The notes under the pieces are model-generated. The model made no database searches. It was given only the letters and a program-made list of their open reading frames with translations, and was not told the DNA's origin. DNA of 64,000 nt from Tenacibaculum sp. 190524A05c (GTDB lineage Bacteria > Bacteroidota > Bacteroidia > Flavobacteriales > Flavobacteriaceae). Positions 16,393 through 23,400 of this stretch are shown in pieces; the stretch's first letter is position 1; each line of letters begins with the position of its first letter. The DNA is taken from the NCBI RefSeq assembly GCF_964036595.1, contig NZ_OZ038523.1, forward strand, positions 2,238,501-2,302,500, written 5' to 3'. The position numbers and the translations under genes were made by a program.

Positions 16393-16617
16393 ATGAAAAA
16401 ATCAATTTTAAATATCGGTAAAGCTTTAAATAAAGCCGACCAAAGAAATATAAAAGGAGGACAAGTTTTTAGAGGACCTTGCTTCGAATGGTGTGCTGAT
16501 CCATACCTACAACAAATGTATTGGAAACCTTTATACTGCAGCTGTAATAGCGGTGGATCTGGTGGTGGAAATAATAATCCTCCTGGTGGTGGAGGCGGAC
16601 CAGTTGATCCAGTTTAG
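16393..16617 (+). CDS. Cys-rich double-glycine-leader peptide 5 (74 aa)
   Basis: I start it at the ATG at 16393 (MKKSILNIGKALNK); a frame from 16366 would add nine residues not found in the family. Leader ends DQRNIKGG. Core QVFRGPCFEWCADPY...YCSCN is about three-quarters identical to peptide 4 over its cysteine part and again ends in a Gly/Asn/Pro tail (SGGGNNNPPGGGGGPVDPV), so the pair arose by local duplication. Four cysteines. Confidence 0.84.
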   Translation: MKKSILNIGKALNKADQRNIKGGQVFRGPCFEWCADPYLQQMYWKPLYCSCNSGGSGGGNNNPPGGGGGPVDPV

Positions 16618-16670
16618 AAGTTAAAGTTTAATTCAGAAAGTAATAAACTTTCTTTAACACATTATTACAA

Positions 16671-16877
16671 ATGAAAAAATCAATTTTAAGCTTAGGAACG
16701 ATTCTAAACAAAGCAGAACAAAAAGAAATTAAAGGAAGCTTTGATATAGCTCCTTGGACACCTCATGATAATTGTTTTCAAATAACTAATTCGCGTACAT
16801 GTGGAAAAACAAGAGGTTGTAACTGGTATAATTCTTGTTATTGTGGACCTCTTTCGCCCCACATTGCACCTTGTTAG
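16671..16877 (+). CDS. Cys-rich leader peptide 6 (68 aa, Gly-Ser junction)
   Basis: Leader MKKSILSLGT...KAEQKEIKGS: the last residue before the expected cut is Ser instead of Gly. Core FDIAPWTPHDNCF... has six cysteines, including CYC, and ends in a cysteine. C39 peptidases generally accept GG, GA and GS, so export remains plausible. It lies 17 bp before the ATG of peptide 7. Confidence 0.82.
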   Translation: MKKSILSLGTILNKAEQKEIKGSFDIAPWTPHDNCFQITNSRTCGKTRGCNWYNSCYCGPLSPHIAPC

Positions 16878-16894
16878 ATATTAAAGTTAAAAAA

Positions 16895-17095
16895 ATGAAA
16901 CAATTAATATTAAACATTGGAAAAAGTTTAACGAAGGAACAACAACAATCATTGAAGGGTGGTTTTATTCCCACTCTTTATCAATTTTGTTGTACTCGAA
17001 CTCAAGGATTTTGGATTAGTCAATACCCTTTTCTAGGAAGTGATCCTTATTACACTTGTACAAGTGATGTATGTAATAACAGAAACGAATTTTAA
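16895..17095 (+). CDS. Cys-rich double-glycine-leader peptide 7 (66 aa)
   Basis: The start at 16895 (MKQLILNIGKSLTK) is chosen over a frame beginning at 16835 inside peptide 6. Leader ends QQSLKGG and is more diverged (KQLIL for KKSIL). Core FIPTLYQFCCTRTQGFW... is aromatic-rich with four cysteines (CC, then C-x4-C). It ends 2 bp before the ATG of peptide 8, so the two are translationally close. Confidence 0.82.
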   Translation: MKQLILNIGKSLTKEQQQSLKGGFIPTLYQFCCTRTQGFWISQYPFLGSDPYYTCTSDVCNNRNEF

Positions 17096-17097
17096 TT

Positions 17098-17325
17098 ATG
17101 AAACAATCAATTTTAAAAATAGGAACTGTTTTAAACAAAACAGAACAAAAGTTAATTAGTGGTGGATTAAGGAGTGTTGGAATTTCGGACGGAGACTGTA
17201 ATCAAGCGGTTCAATCTCAAATTCATTGTTCTCCAACTAGTGATTCATGTGAGCTAGATGCCGTATGTAACTACAGCACAGGAAGATGTGAATGTGATGA
17301 CCCAACATTTGGTGGATTAGGATAA
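17098..17325 (+). CDS. Cys-rich double-glycine-leader peptide 8 (75 aa)
   Basis: Leader MKQSILKIGT...KTEQKLISGG. Core LRSVGISDGDCNQ... with six cysteines spaced 9, 6, 5, 6, 1; the closing CNYSTGRCECDD resembles the end of small EGF-like or protease-inhibitor-like modules, which is only a pattern resemblance. Last of the seven-gene run; a terminator hairpin lies 190 bp downstream, before the adaptor gene. Confidence 0.83.
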   Translation: MKQSILKIGTVLNKTEQKLISGGLRSVGISDGDCNQAVQSQIHCSPTSDSCELDAVCNYSTGRCECDDPTFGGLG

Positions 17326-17514
17326 TCCTTCAATTTAATGAATACTAATTTTAGAATTTGAAATGAATATAACACGAATCAATAACTATCATATCTCAAA
17401 TTGTAGTTGTACAAAAACTACTAATCGATTATTGGTAACAACTACCAAAGACTTGATAGATAATTGTTTTACAAGATTTTCAAAAACTAATATTAAATTT
17501 TTATATAACTTTTC

Positions 17515-17545
17515 AAGAGAGAGATAATTATATCTCTCTCTTTTA
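17515..17545 (+). terminator. Strong hairpin terminator/attenuator before hlyD
   Basis: Perfect 12-bp stem AAGAGAGAGATA / TATCTCTCTCTT (17515-17526 with 17531-17542), loop ATTA, followed by TT then AT-rich sequence. It ends about 15 bp before the ATG of the adaptor gene; no TAnnTTTG box fits in between. The rest of the 234-bp gap 17326-17559 holds only a weak 54-codon frame that I reject. Confidence 0.75.
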
Positions 17546-17559
17546 TACTTTTTAGCATA

Positions 17560-18849
17560 ATGCCGCAAGATATTCAAGACATAGAAATTAGGAGTGAAGA
17601 GGTACAAGAAATACTAACTAAAGTACCTAATTGGATGATTCGATATGGAAATACATTAATTTTTGTATTGATTCTCATGCTGTTATTTATTTCATGGTTT
17701 ATTAAATATCCAGATGTAATTACCACTCAAGTTATGGTAACTACTTCTACTCCACCCGAAAAACTATATGCTAAATCAACGGGGCAATTTGAAGTGTTTT
17801 TAACTACTGAAGGCGCAGATGTAAAGGCAAACGACGTATTAGCTGTAATTGAAAACACCGCCTCTTATAAAGATGTTTTATTACTTAAAAGTATTGTAGA
17901 CACAATACAGAATTATGAAAAAGACTTTTCATTTCCAATTGATGATTTACCTCCATTAATTTTAGGAGATATCATATCTAGTTTTTCACAATTTGAAAAT
18001 GATTATTCAGAATATATTTTAAACAAAAAACTTACTCCATTTAAATCTGAATCATTTGCAAATAAAATGTCAGTAATTGAAGTTAAACGAAGATTACAAA
18101 TTGCACTATCACAAAGAAGTTTAAGCGAAAAAGAATTAGAAATTAAAAAATCAGACCTTGAGAGGAGTAGAAAAATGTTTGAACAAGGTGTTATTTCTGC
18201 TAAAGAAAAAGAACAACGAGAGGTTGCCTTTTTACAATCAGAAAGAAACAACCAAAATAATGAAACAACAATTTCTCAATTGAGAGAATTGATCAATAAC
18301 TCCAACAAAAACTTAGAAGGAACATCTATCAAAAAAACTCAAAATGATATTCGTTTAAGAAAAAAAGCTCTTCAATCTTTCTTTTACTTAAAAAAGGCAA
18401 TTAAAGATTGGGAAAAGCTTTACGCTTTAACTTCTTCTATGGACGGAAAAGTATCTTTCCTATCGTTTTGGAATAAGAACCAGAATGTAAATACTGGTGA
18501 TTTAATATTCACAATTATACCAGAAGCTAATGAAAACTTCATTGGAAAAATAAAGGCTCCTGTAGCCAATTCTGGTAAGATTAAAACTGGTCAAAAAGTT
18601 CAAATAAAATTACTCAACTATCCTGCTGAAGAATTTGGTAAGTTAAATGGAACTGTTAAATACATTTCTCCTATTGCTGACCAAGAAGGAAATTACCTAG
18701 TAGATGTTGCTTTACAAAAGGAACTTAAAACAACCTACGACAAAAATATTGAGTTCAAACAAGAAATGACAGGAACAGCTGATATTGTAACAGAAGATTT
18801 AAGATTAATAGAACGCTTCTTTTATCAGCTTAAAAATGTTCTAAAATAA
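17560..18849 (+). CDS. HlyD-family periplasmic adaptor for peptide export
   Basis: 429-aa membrane fusion protein that pairs with the PCAT to bridge inner membrane and outer channel. Layout: short cytosolic N-terminus, one membrane helix (LIFVLILMLLFISWFI, about residues 33-48), lipoyl half AKSTGQFEVFLTTEGADVKANDVLAVIE, a long coiled-coil hairpin (about 150-290), second lipoyl half MDGKVSFLSFWNKNQNVNTGDLIF, beta-barrel region with KIKTGQKVQIKLLNYP. It is encoded between two groups of precursor peptides on the same strand. No TolC-type gene is in the locus, so an outer channel must come from elsewhere. Confidence 0.9.
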   Translation: MPQDIQDIEIRSEEVQEILTKVPNWMIRYGNTLIFVLILMLLFISWFIKYPDVITTQVMVTTSTPPEKLYAKSTGQFEVFLTTEGADVKANDVLAVIENTASYKDVLLLKSIVDTIQNYEKDFSFPIDDLPPLILGDIISSFSQFENDYSEYILNKKLTPFKSESFANKMSVIEVKRRLQIALSQRSLSEKELEIKKSDLERSRKMFEQGVISAKEKEQREVAFLQSERNNQNNETTISQLRELINNSNKNLEGTSIKKTQNDIRLRKKALQSFFYLKKAIKDWEKLYALTSSMDGKVSFLSFWNKNQNVNTGDLIFTIIPEANENFIGKIKAPVANSGKIKTGQKVQIKLLNYPAEEFGKLNGTVKYISPIADQEGNYLVDVALQKELKTTYDKNIEFKQEMTGTADIVTEDLRLIERFFYQLKNVLK

Positions 18850-18865
18850 ATATATCGCGAAGAAT

Positions 18866-18900
18866 AGACAGATACCTTGGATGTCTTTAAATGATCAAGG
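18866..18900 (+). promoter_or_regulatory. Pseudoknot leader element, copy C
   Basis: Stem 1 AGACAG with ATGTCT (five pairs plus a G-A mismatch at the inner end); stem 2 CCTTGG with TCAAGG (one G-U); loops ATA, none, TTAAATGA. TCGCGA at 18855-18860, ATG of peptide 9 28 nt downstream. Starts 17 bp after the hlyD stop. Confidence 0.68.
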
Positions 18901-18928
18901 GTTTAATTAATTTTAAATCAATTCTCCC

Positions 18929-19174
18929 ATGAAAAAATCAATCTTAAACCTAGGGAAAGTTCTGAGTAAAACAGAACAACAAAAAGTAAATGGTGAATTC
19001 GGCGGATGCGACATCGCTCCTCCAGGATGCCCATGTAAAGTTCCACCAAATCATCCATGTTTAAGTGGCGGTAATGGTGGCGGTAGCTCTACTGGATTAT
19101 GTTTTGGTCCTTTTGGAACGTATTCTGTTTCTTGCAACAGTACATGTGACGATGGCACCCAACCAATCTGCTAA
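18929..19174 (+). CDS. Cys-rich leader peptide 9 (81 aa, eight cysteines)
   Basis: Largest precursor in the locus. Leader MKKSILNLGK...KTEQQKVNGE, where the second Gly is Glu; a GG follows three residues later (EFGG), so the cut could be displaced. Core CDIAPPGCPCKVPPNHPC... has eight cysteines, two Pro-rich stretches and a Gly/Ser linker (SGGNGGGSSTG) dividing it into two four-cysteine halves. Preceded by pseudoknot copy C. About 150 bp without a gene follow (19175-19322), in which I see nothing. Confidence 0.8.
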   Translation: MKKSILNLGKVLSKTEQQKVNGEFGGCDIAPPGCPCKVPPNHPCLSGGNGGGSSTGLCFGPFGTYSVSCNSTCDDGTQPIC

Positions 19175-19333
19175 TCCTGTAAACATCAAAACTTATTAGA
19201 AAATTTTAAATGTGAGTTAATCTGCATATAAGATTAATATCATAATGGTTTGTATTGTATCACCTTTTCACTGAATTGGTTGAAGCAGTGCGTTGGGCAT
19301 TTATGCTCTTTATGAAGAATTATCGCGAAGAAT

Positions 19334-19368
19334 AGACATACACCTTGAGTGTCTTTAAATGATCAAGG
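19334..19368 (+). promoter_or_regulatory. Pseudoknot leader element, copy D
   Basis: Stem 1 AGACAT with GTGTCT (one U-G); stem 2 CCTTGA with TCAAGG (six Watson-Crick pairs); loops ACA, none, TTAAATGA. TCGCGA at 19323-19328. ATG of peptide 10 is 27 nt downstream. Identical in sequence to copy F. Confidence 0.72.
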
Positions 19369-19395
19369 ATTTAATCAATTTAAATCTTTTCAACT

Positions 19396-19587
19396 ATGAA
19401 AAAATCAATCTTAAACTTTGGAAAAGCTTTAGAAAAAGCAGAACAAAAACAAATTAACGGAGGTATAACAGTTGCTTATTGTAACGAAGGAGGGAGAGCA
19501 TTAGTTGCTTGTATTGGCGGACAACTTCTAGGTTATTGTAGAGGACCGCAGGGTCTTTACACTTTGTTTTTAGGACCATGTTTATAA
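19396..19587 (+). CDS. Cys-rich double-glycine-leader peptide 10 (63 aa)
   Basis: Leader MKKSILNFGK...KAEQKQINGG. Core ITVAYCNEGGRALVACIGG... is more hydrophobic and Gly-rich than the others, with four cysteines spaced 9, 8 and 13. This composition is closer to class II bacteriocin cores, but no family motif is present. Preceded by pseudoknot copy D; peptide 11 follows after 21 bp. Confidence 0.84.
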   Translation: MKKSILNFGKALEKAEQKQINGGITVAYCNEGGRALVACIGGQLLGYCRGPQGLYTLFLGPCL

Positions 19588-19608
19588 ATCTAACTTAAAT
19601 TTTTTAGA

Positions 19609-19797
19609 ATGAAAAAGTCAATATCAAAATTAGGTAAAGTATTAAAGAAGTCTGAACAAAGAAACATTAACGGGAGTTTTTTCGATGATGAATATGGTGT
19701 TTGTAAAGAAAGGTTTAGCTTTTCCTGTGGAGTACCAAACCATGTTTGCTGTAACTACATGTGTGTTTTAATAACACATCCAGCTTGTGGTTTTTAA
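19609..19797 (+). CDS. Cys-rich leader peptide 11 (62 aa, knottin-like spacing)
   Basis: Leader MKKSISKLGK...KSEQRNINGS (Gly-Ser junction). Core has six cysteines at 32, 40, 47, 48, 52 and 60, i.e. spacing 7-6-0-3-7, the C-C-CC-C-C framework of inhibitor cystine knots. That fit is by spacing alone. It has no pseudoknot element of its own and lies 21 bp after peptide 10. Confidence 0.82.
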   Translation: MKKSISKLGKVLKKSEQRNINGSFFDDEYGVCKERFSFSCGVPNHVCCNYMCVLITHPACGF

Positions 19798-19828
19798 TAT
19801 TAAAACTAAAAAATATATCGCGAAGAAT

Positions 19829-19863
19829 AGACACAAACCTTGGGTGTCTTTAAGTAATCAAGG
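19829..19863 (+). promoter_or_regulatory. Pseudoknot leader element, copy E
   Basis: Stem 1 AGACAC with GTGTCT (six Watson-Crick pairs); stem 2 CCTTGG with TCAAGG (one G-U); loops AAA, none, TTAAGTAA. TCGCGA at 19818-19823; ATG of peptide 12 is 27 nt downstream. Confidence 0.72.
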
Positions 19864-19890
19864 GTTTAATCAATTTAAATCTTTTCAATT

Positions 19891-20067
19891 ATGAAAAAAT
19901 CAATTTTAAACTTAGGTAAAAACCTAAATAAACAAGAACAAAAACAAATCAATGGAGGTTGGCATCGCTGCTATAATTCTGGTCAATGTTCGGGAAGATA
20001 CGACTGCTGTAGTGCAGGTTTTTGTATCGACACAAGCAATGCTATTTTAGCTCCATATTGTACTTAA
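19891..20067 (+). CDS. Cys-rich double-glycine-leader peptide 12 (58 aa, knottin-like spacing)
   Basis: Short gene, easily missed. Leader MKKSILNLGK...KQEQKQINGG, core WHRCYNSGQC... with six cysteines at 27, 33, 39, 40, 45 and 57: spacing 5-5-0-4-11, inside the usual inhibitor-cystine-knot ranges. The core of 35 residues is also a typical knottin size. Preceded by pseudoknot copy E. Activity unknown; a knotted fold would need the locus's disulfide machinery. Confidence 0.85.
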   Translation: MKKSILNLGKNLNKQEQKQINGGWHRCYNSGQCSGRYDCCSAGFCIDTSNAILAPYCT

Positions 20068-20091
20068 AATTAAAAGTATATCGCGAAGAAT

Positions 20092-20126
20092 AGACATACA
20101 CCTTGAGTGTCTTTAAATGATCAAGG
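20092..20126 (+). promoter_or_regulatory. Pseudoknot leader element, copy F
   Basis: Same 35 nt as copy D: stem 1 AGACAT/GTGTCT, stem 2 CCTTGA/TCAAGG, loops of 3, 0 and 8 nt. TCGCGA at 20081-20086; ATG of peptide 13 is 27 nt downstream. The identity with copy D extends to the start codon except for one base. Confidence 0.72.
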
Positions 20127-20153
20127 ATTTAATCAATTTAAATCTTTTCAATT

Positions 20154-20345
20154 ATGAAAAAATCAATTTTAAACTTAGGAAAATCTCTTAATAAAGTTGA
20201 ACAAAAACAAATCAATGGAGGATTCAACTGTCCAACTTATCCAGCAGAAAGATGTCTTGCCTGTGGTGGAGGTCCGCTTCCTAATGGATGTTGTTTAGGA
20301 TCTATGGAAACCCATTATTGTTTACGAGGTTTAGAACCTAGATAA
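20154..20345 (+). CDS. Cys-rich double-glycine-leader peptide 13 (63 aa)
   Basis: Leader MKKSILNLGK...KVEQKQINGG. Core FNCPTYPAERC... with six cysteines at 26, 34, 37, 46, 47 and 56 (C-C-C-CC-C), a different framework from peptides 11 and 12. Last gene of the locus on this strand, followed by a strong terminator. Preceded by pseudoknot copy F. Confidence 0.84.
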   Translation: MKKSILNLGKSLNKVEQKQINGGFNCPTYPAERCLACGGGPLPNGCCLGSMETHYCLRGLEPR

Positions 20346-20366
20346 AGAGAAATTATCTTATAAAAA

Positions 20367-20400
20367 AATAGCCGTCCAATTTGGACGGCTATTCTATTTT
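20367..20400. terminator. Bidirectional terminator closing the peptide locus
   Basis: Stem AATAGCCGTCC / GGACGGCTATT (20367-20377 with 20383-20393) flanked by A-rich and T-rich runs. It ends the peptide transcript and also the convergent metallopeptidase gene ending at 20414. Confidence 0.88.
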
Positions 20401-20413
20401 TTTATCCACCCTG

Positions 20414-23400
20414 TTATAAGTTTAAATATGGCTTTTCAGTTACAAAAAGTCCACCTCTAATATTATTCTCCCAATTCGTTGGAATTTTTCCATCTAAAAT
20501 GATATTTGATAATACATACACATGAGCTTTCCATTTTGTAGTTAACTCAGAAATCTGTTTTTCTACATTTGAGAATTGTCTCCTTTTAATTAGAGATACT
20601 AGCTTATCAACATAAGCCTTATCCATTTTTAAAGGCTCTAATAAAGGAATCATATTGCTATAATCTTTCCCTTTTTTCACATATAACCCAAGCATTGGCC
20701 AAACCGTATTAAAGTTCAAAGATTCTTCCTCTAGGTTGTTCATAATTCTATCACTAAACTCTTTGGTAATTCCTTTAGAAGCAGCAACCATTGCTCCAAC
20801 ATAATCTACATTACTTTCGTATTTTTTAGCTAAGTTATACGCCTCTTCTAACTTTCCTTGCCCCAATAAGTAATAGATATAATCTGGGTTATCACTTCCA
20901 CCATCAATATCTCCGCTTTCAATCTTCCTATACAATTCGACATCTGAGTTATCAACTATTGATCTTAATTTGGTTCCTGGTTCTAAATTTAAAACTCTCT
21001 TAATACGCTCTGCATCTAAAGCTATAATATTACGTATTGTCGGATTTCTTCTAGCTGCAATTTTATAGGCCGCATACGCATCTTTTAATTTATTCTCTTT
21101 GGAATAGATATAACCAGAGGCATAGGCTAACCAATTATGATCTTTCCATTTTTTAAATCCTTCCAAAAATTTCTGATCTTGTTCTTCACCGTCCTCCATA
21201 CATCGAATAGACAAATAATAAAAGTCAGGATTATTTGGTTCGTTTTGAGCTAATTTTGAGTGATTATTACAAATCTCATTCTTTGTTGACTCATCTGAAA
21301 TATCCTGAAGCACTCTCATACTGATAAATTCATTTGGTCTATCTTTTAATCTTGCTTTTAAAACATCTACTCCATTTTCCATTCCTTGCAAAGCATATAA
21401 CCAATTTACAATTTGTTCACTATCACCATCATCCCATTTCACGTGATTCTTTACTATTTCTGCAACATTTTTATCCTCCGTTAAAATTGAAATAAGACTT
21501 TGTGGATCTTCCTTACTATATGCTTTAACAACATCTCTTCTTTCTATAGTTGTTGATGATGACATTGAAATTTCTTCCGGTGGCTCAACAAAAAGATAGT
21601 CCGCTTTTACAGGGAAGACCTTATCCTTTTCTAGTATTTCACTTTCATTATTATTATTGTTTCGTCCTGCAGCAAATGTGCTATAAAAAATAGGATACTT
21701 TACCATTACCGCAGCGTTTGCAATATTATAAACATGCGCAGAATGTTCATTTACAGTAAAATTCAAACTGTCAATTAATTCTCCTTCTTTATTTCTTGAC
21801 TTAATCACATATTCTTGTCCATAACTCAGTTGAATTTCTTCGTTATAGTTAGGATCAAGTTCAAACTCTTCTTCACCAACAGTGACATTTACTACAGTTT
21901 GTAACCCATTATAAATGTGAAAAGGTAACTTTTGAGATCTATTACCAAAGAAAATTGCTGCAAACACAATTCCTCCAGAAATTCCAAACTTTGCAATCGA
22001 AGGAATAATTCCATCTCCAGTTACAAAACGATCCCAAACACCTAATTTAGTTTGTAGTTTTCTTTCTTTACCAGGAGTAAGCACGTCATAACTATCAGGA
22101 AACCCTTTTATTACGGAAGTAGTTCCTTCTGACAATTTATTTTGATATGCTTCCTTAATATACTTCTCTGTTTCCAATAACAGTTCTAAAGATTCATTTC
22201 TTAATTTGGTTAAATTCTCTAAAGCTAACGAAGCCCAACTTCCAACTACGTTTACCCAATCGTTAATGTTCTCTTTGTAAGGTGGCGGTAATTTAAATTC
22301 CTCGTATAACGAACTATAACTTTCAATATTCATATTTTTCAACAGCGTATTATCGAGAGATAATTCTTCCGAGTGTTTATAAACTCGACGAAGAACGGCA
22401 TGATAAGTAGTTCCTATTGATAATATATCTGCTAATTCTTCAGATGAAACATTTCCATCTGCTAATGCAATACTCATTACATTATTATACTTTCTAGAAA
22501 CATCTTTCAAATTAGCTAAAGCATGCTCACTGTAGTGCACGAGTTTAACTAACCTTTCATGATAATTTGCCCAACTTTTATCAACGGACTGTGCCATTCT
22601 TTGAAATACTGAACGACATAACTTATCATGATCTTTTAATTTTTCTCTTACTGAAGAAATCTCACCTTTTAAATCATTTAAAATTTGAGGAATCTCCTTT
22701 CTCTTAATCTGATTTCCGCGATGCCAAATTCTTCTTTTCTCTAAGGTTAAAGATTCATCTTTACTCACTTCTAATGCTACTTCCTCTTCCTGAAGCTCTT
22801 GAAGTTCTTGGATATTTTGACTAATACTTTTTGGATATAAACTATTCAGTACTTCGGAAATATCACGTTCTTTAATATCGCTTGATAATAAATCTTCATG
22901 AGAATCGAAATTCTGGAAAGCATATCTATTTAAAAAGTTGGAATTATACCTTGGTTCTAGGAATGTCCAATCAAAACACGTTTTGTTCTGATACTTTAAA
23001 GCTTCTTCTTCACTCTCTTCCGTAGTTTCAACTTTCGCTGTACTGATAACTCTTTTCGTTAATTCTTCTCTAAATCCTTTAGGATCTGAAAATAGTTCCC
23101 AAGACGATCTGTTATCAATTTCTTCTAAGATATAGTTCTTCTTCGCATTATTCTCTCGATCAATATCTGCTGGGTGCGTTGCCCACATTTTTGGTGGGTT
23201 ATACTTTTTATTAGCAAAAATTCTATTAGTTTCTGGAGATTCTGACGGAATTACAGGTGACTTCCCATAGTTCTCATCATTTAAAATAACAGCCATTTTT
23301 TCAATATAGTTACTTTGTAAGGTATACATATCTTTTACAGCTTTTTTCTCACCTAGTAATGCATTCACACAATCTAATGCATTATCATGAGCTTCGTCTG

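Noticed and set aside
17363..17527. 54-codon frame (MNITRINNYH...) between peptide 8 and hlyD with three cysteines
   Set aside because: No leader of the family, an odd cysteine count, and its end runs into the terminator stem; probably chance.
19175..19322. Gap after peptide 9 as a decayed peptide gene
   Set aside because: No recognisable leader remnant or cysteine-coding pattern in any frame.
13145..20086. TCGCGA and its upstream TAT as a repeated promoter -7 box
   Set aside because: The sequence does not match TAnnTTTG, and no -33 TTG is found at a constant distance in the six copies. A transcript start there cannot be excluded, but the sequence does not show it.
13156..20126. Six repeated leader segments as ends of an insertion element or MITE
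   Set aside because: No terminal inverted repeats or target duplications, always the same orientation and distance to an ATG, and divergence that keeps base pairing.
15720..20345. Lanthipeptide or radical-SAM RiPP locus
   Set aside because: The leaders are of the type seen with such systems, but no LanB/LanC/LanM, rSAM or YcaO gene is present between 9.8 and 24.3 kb.
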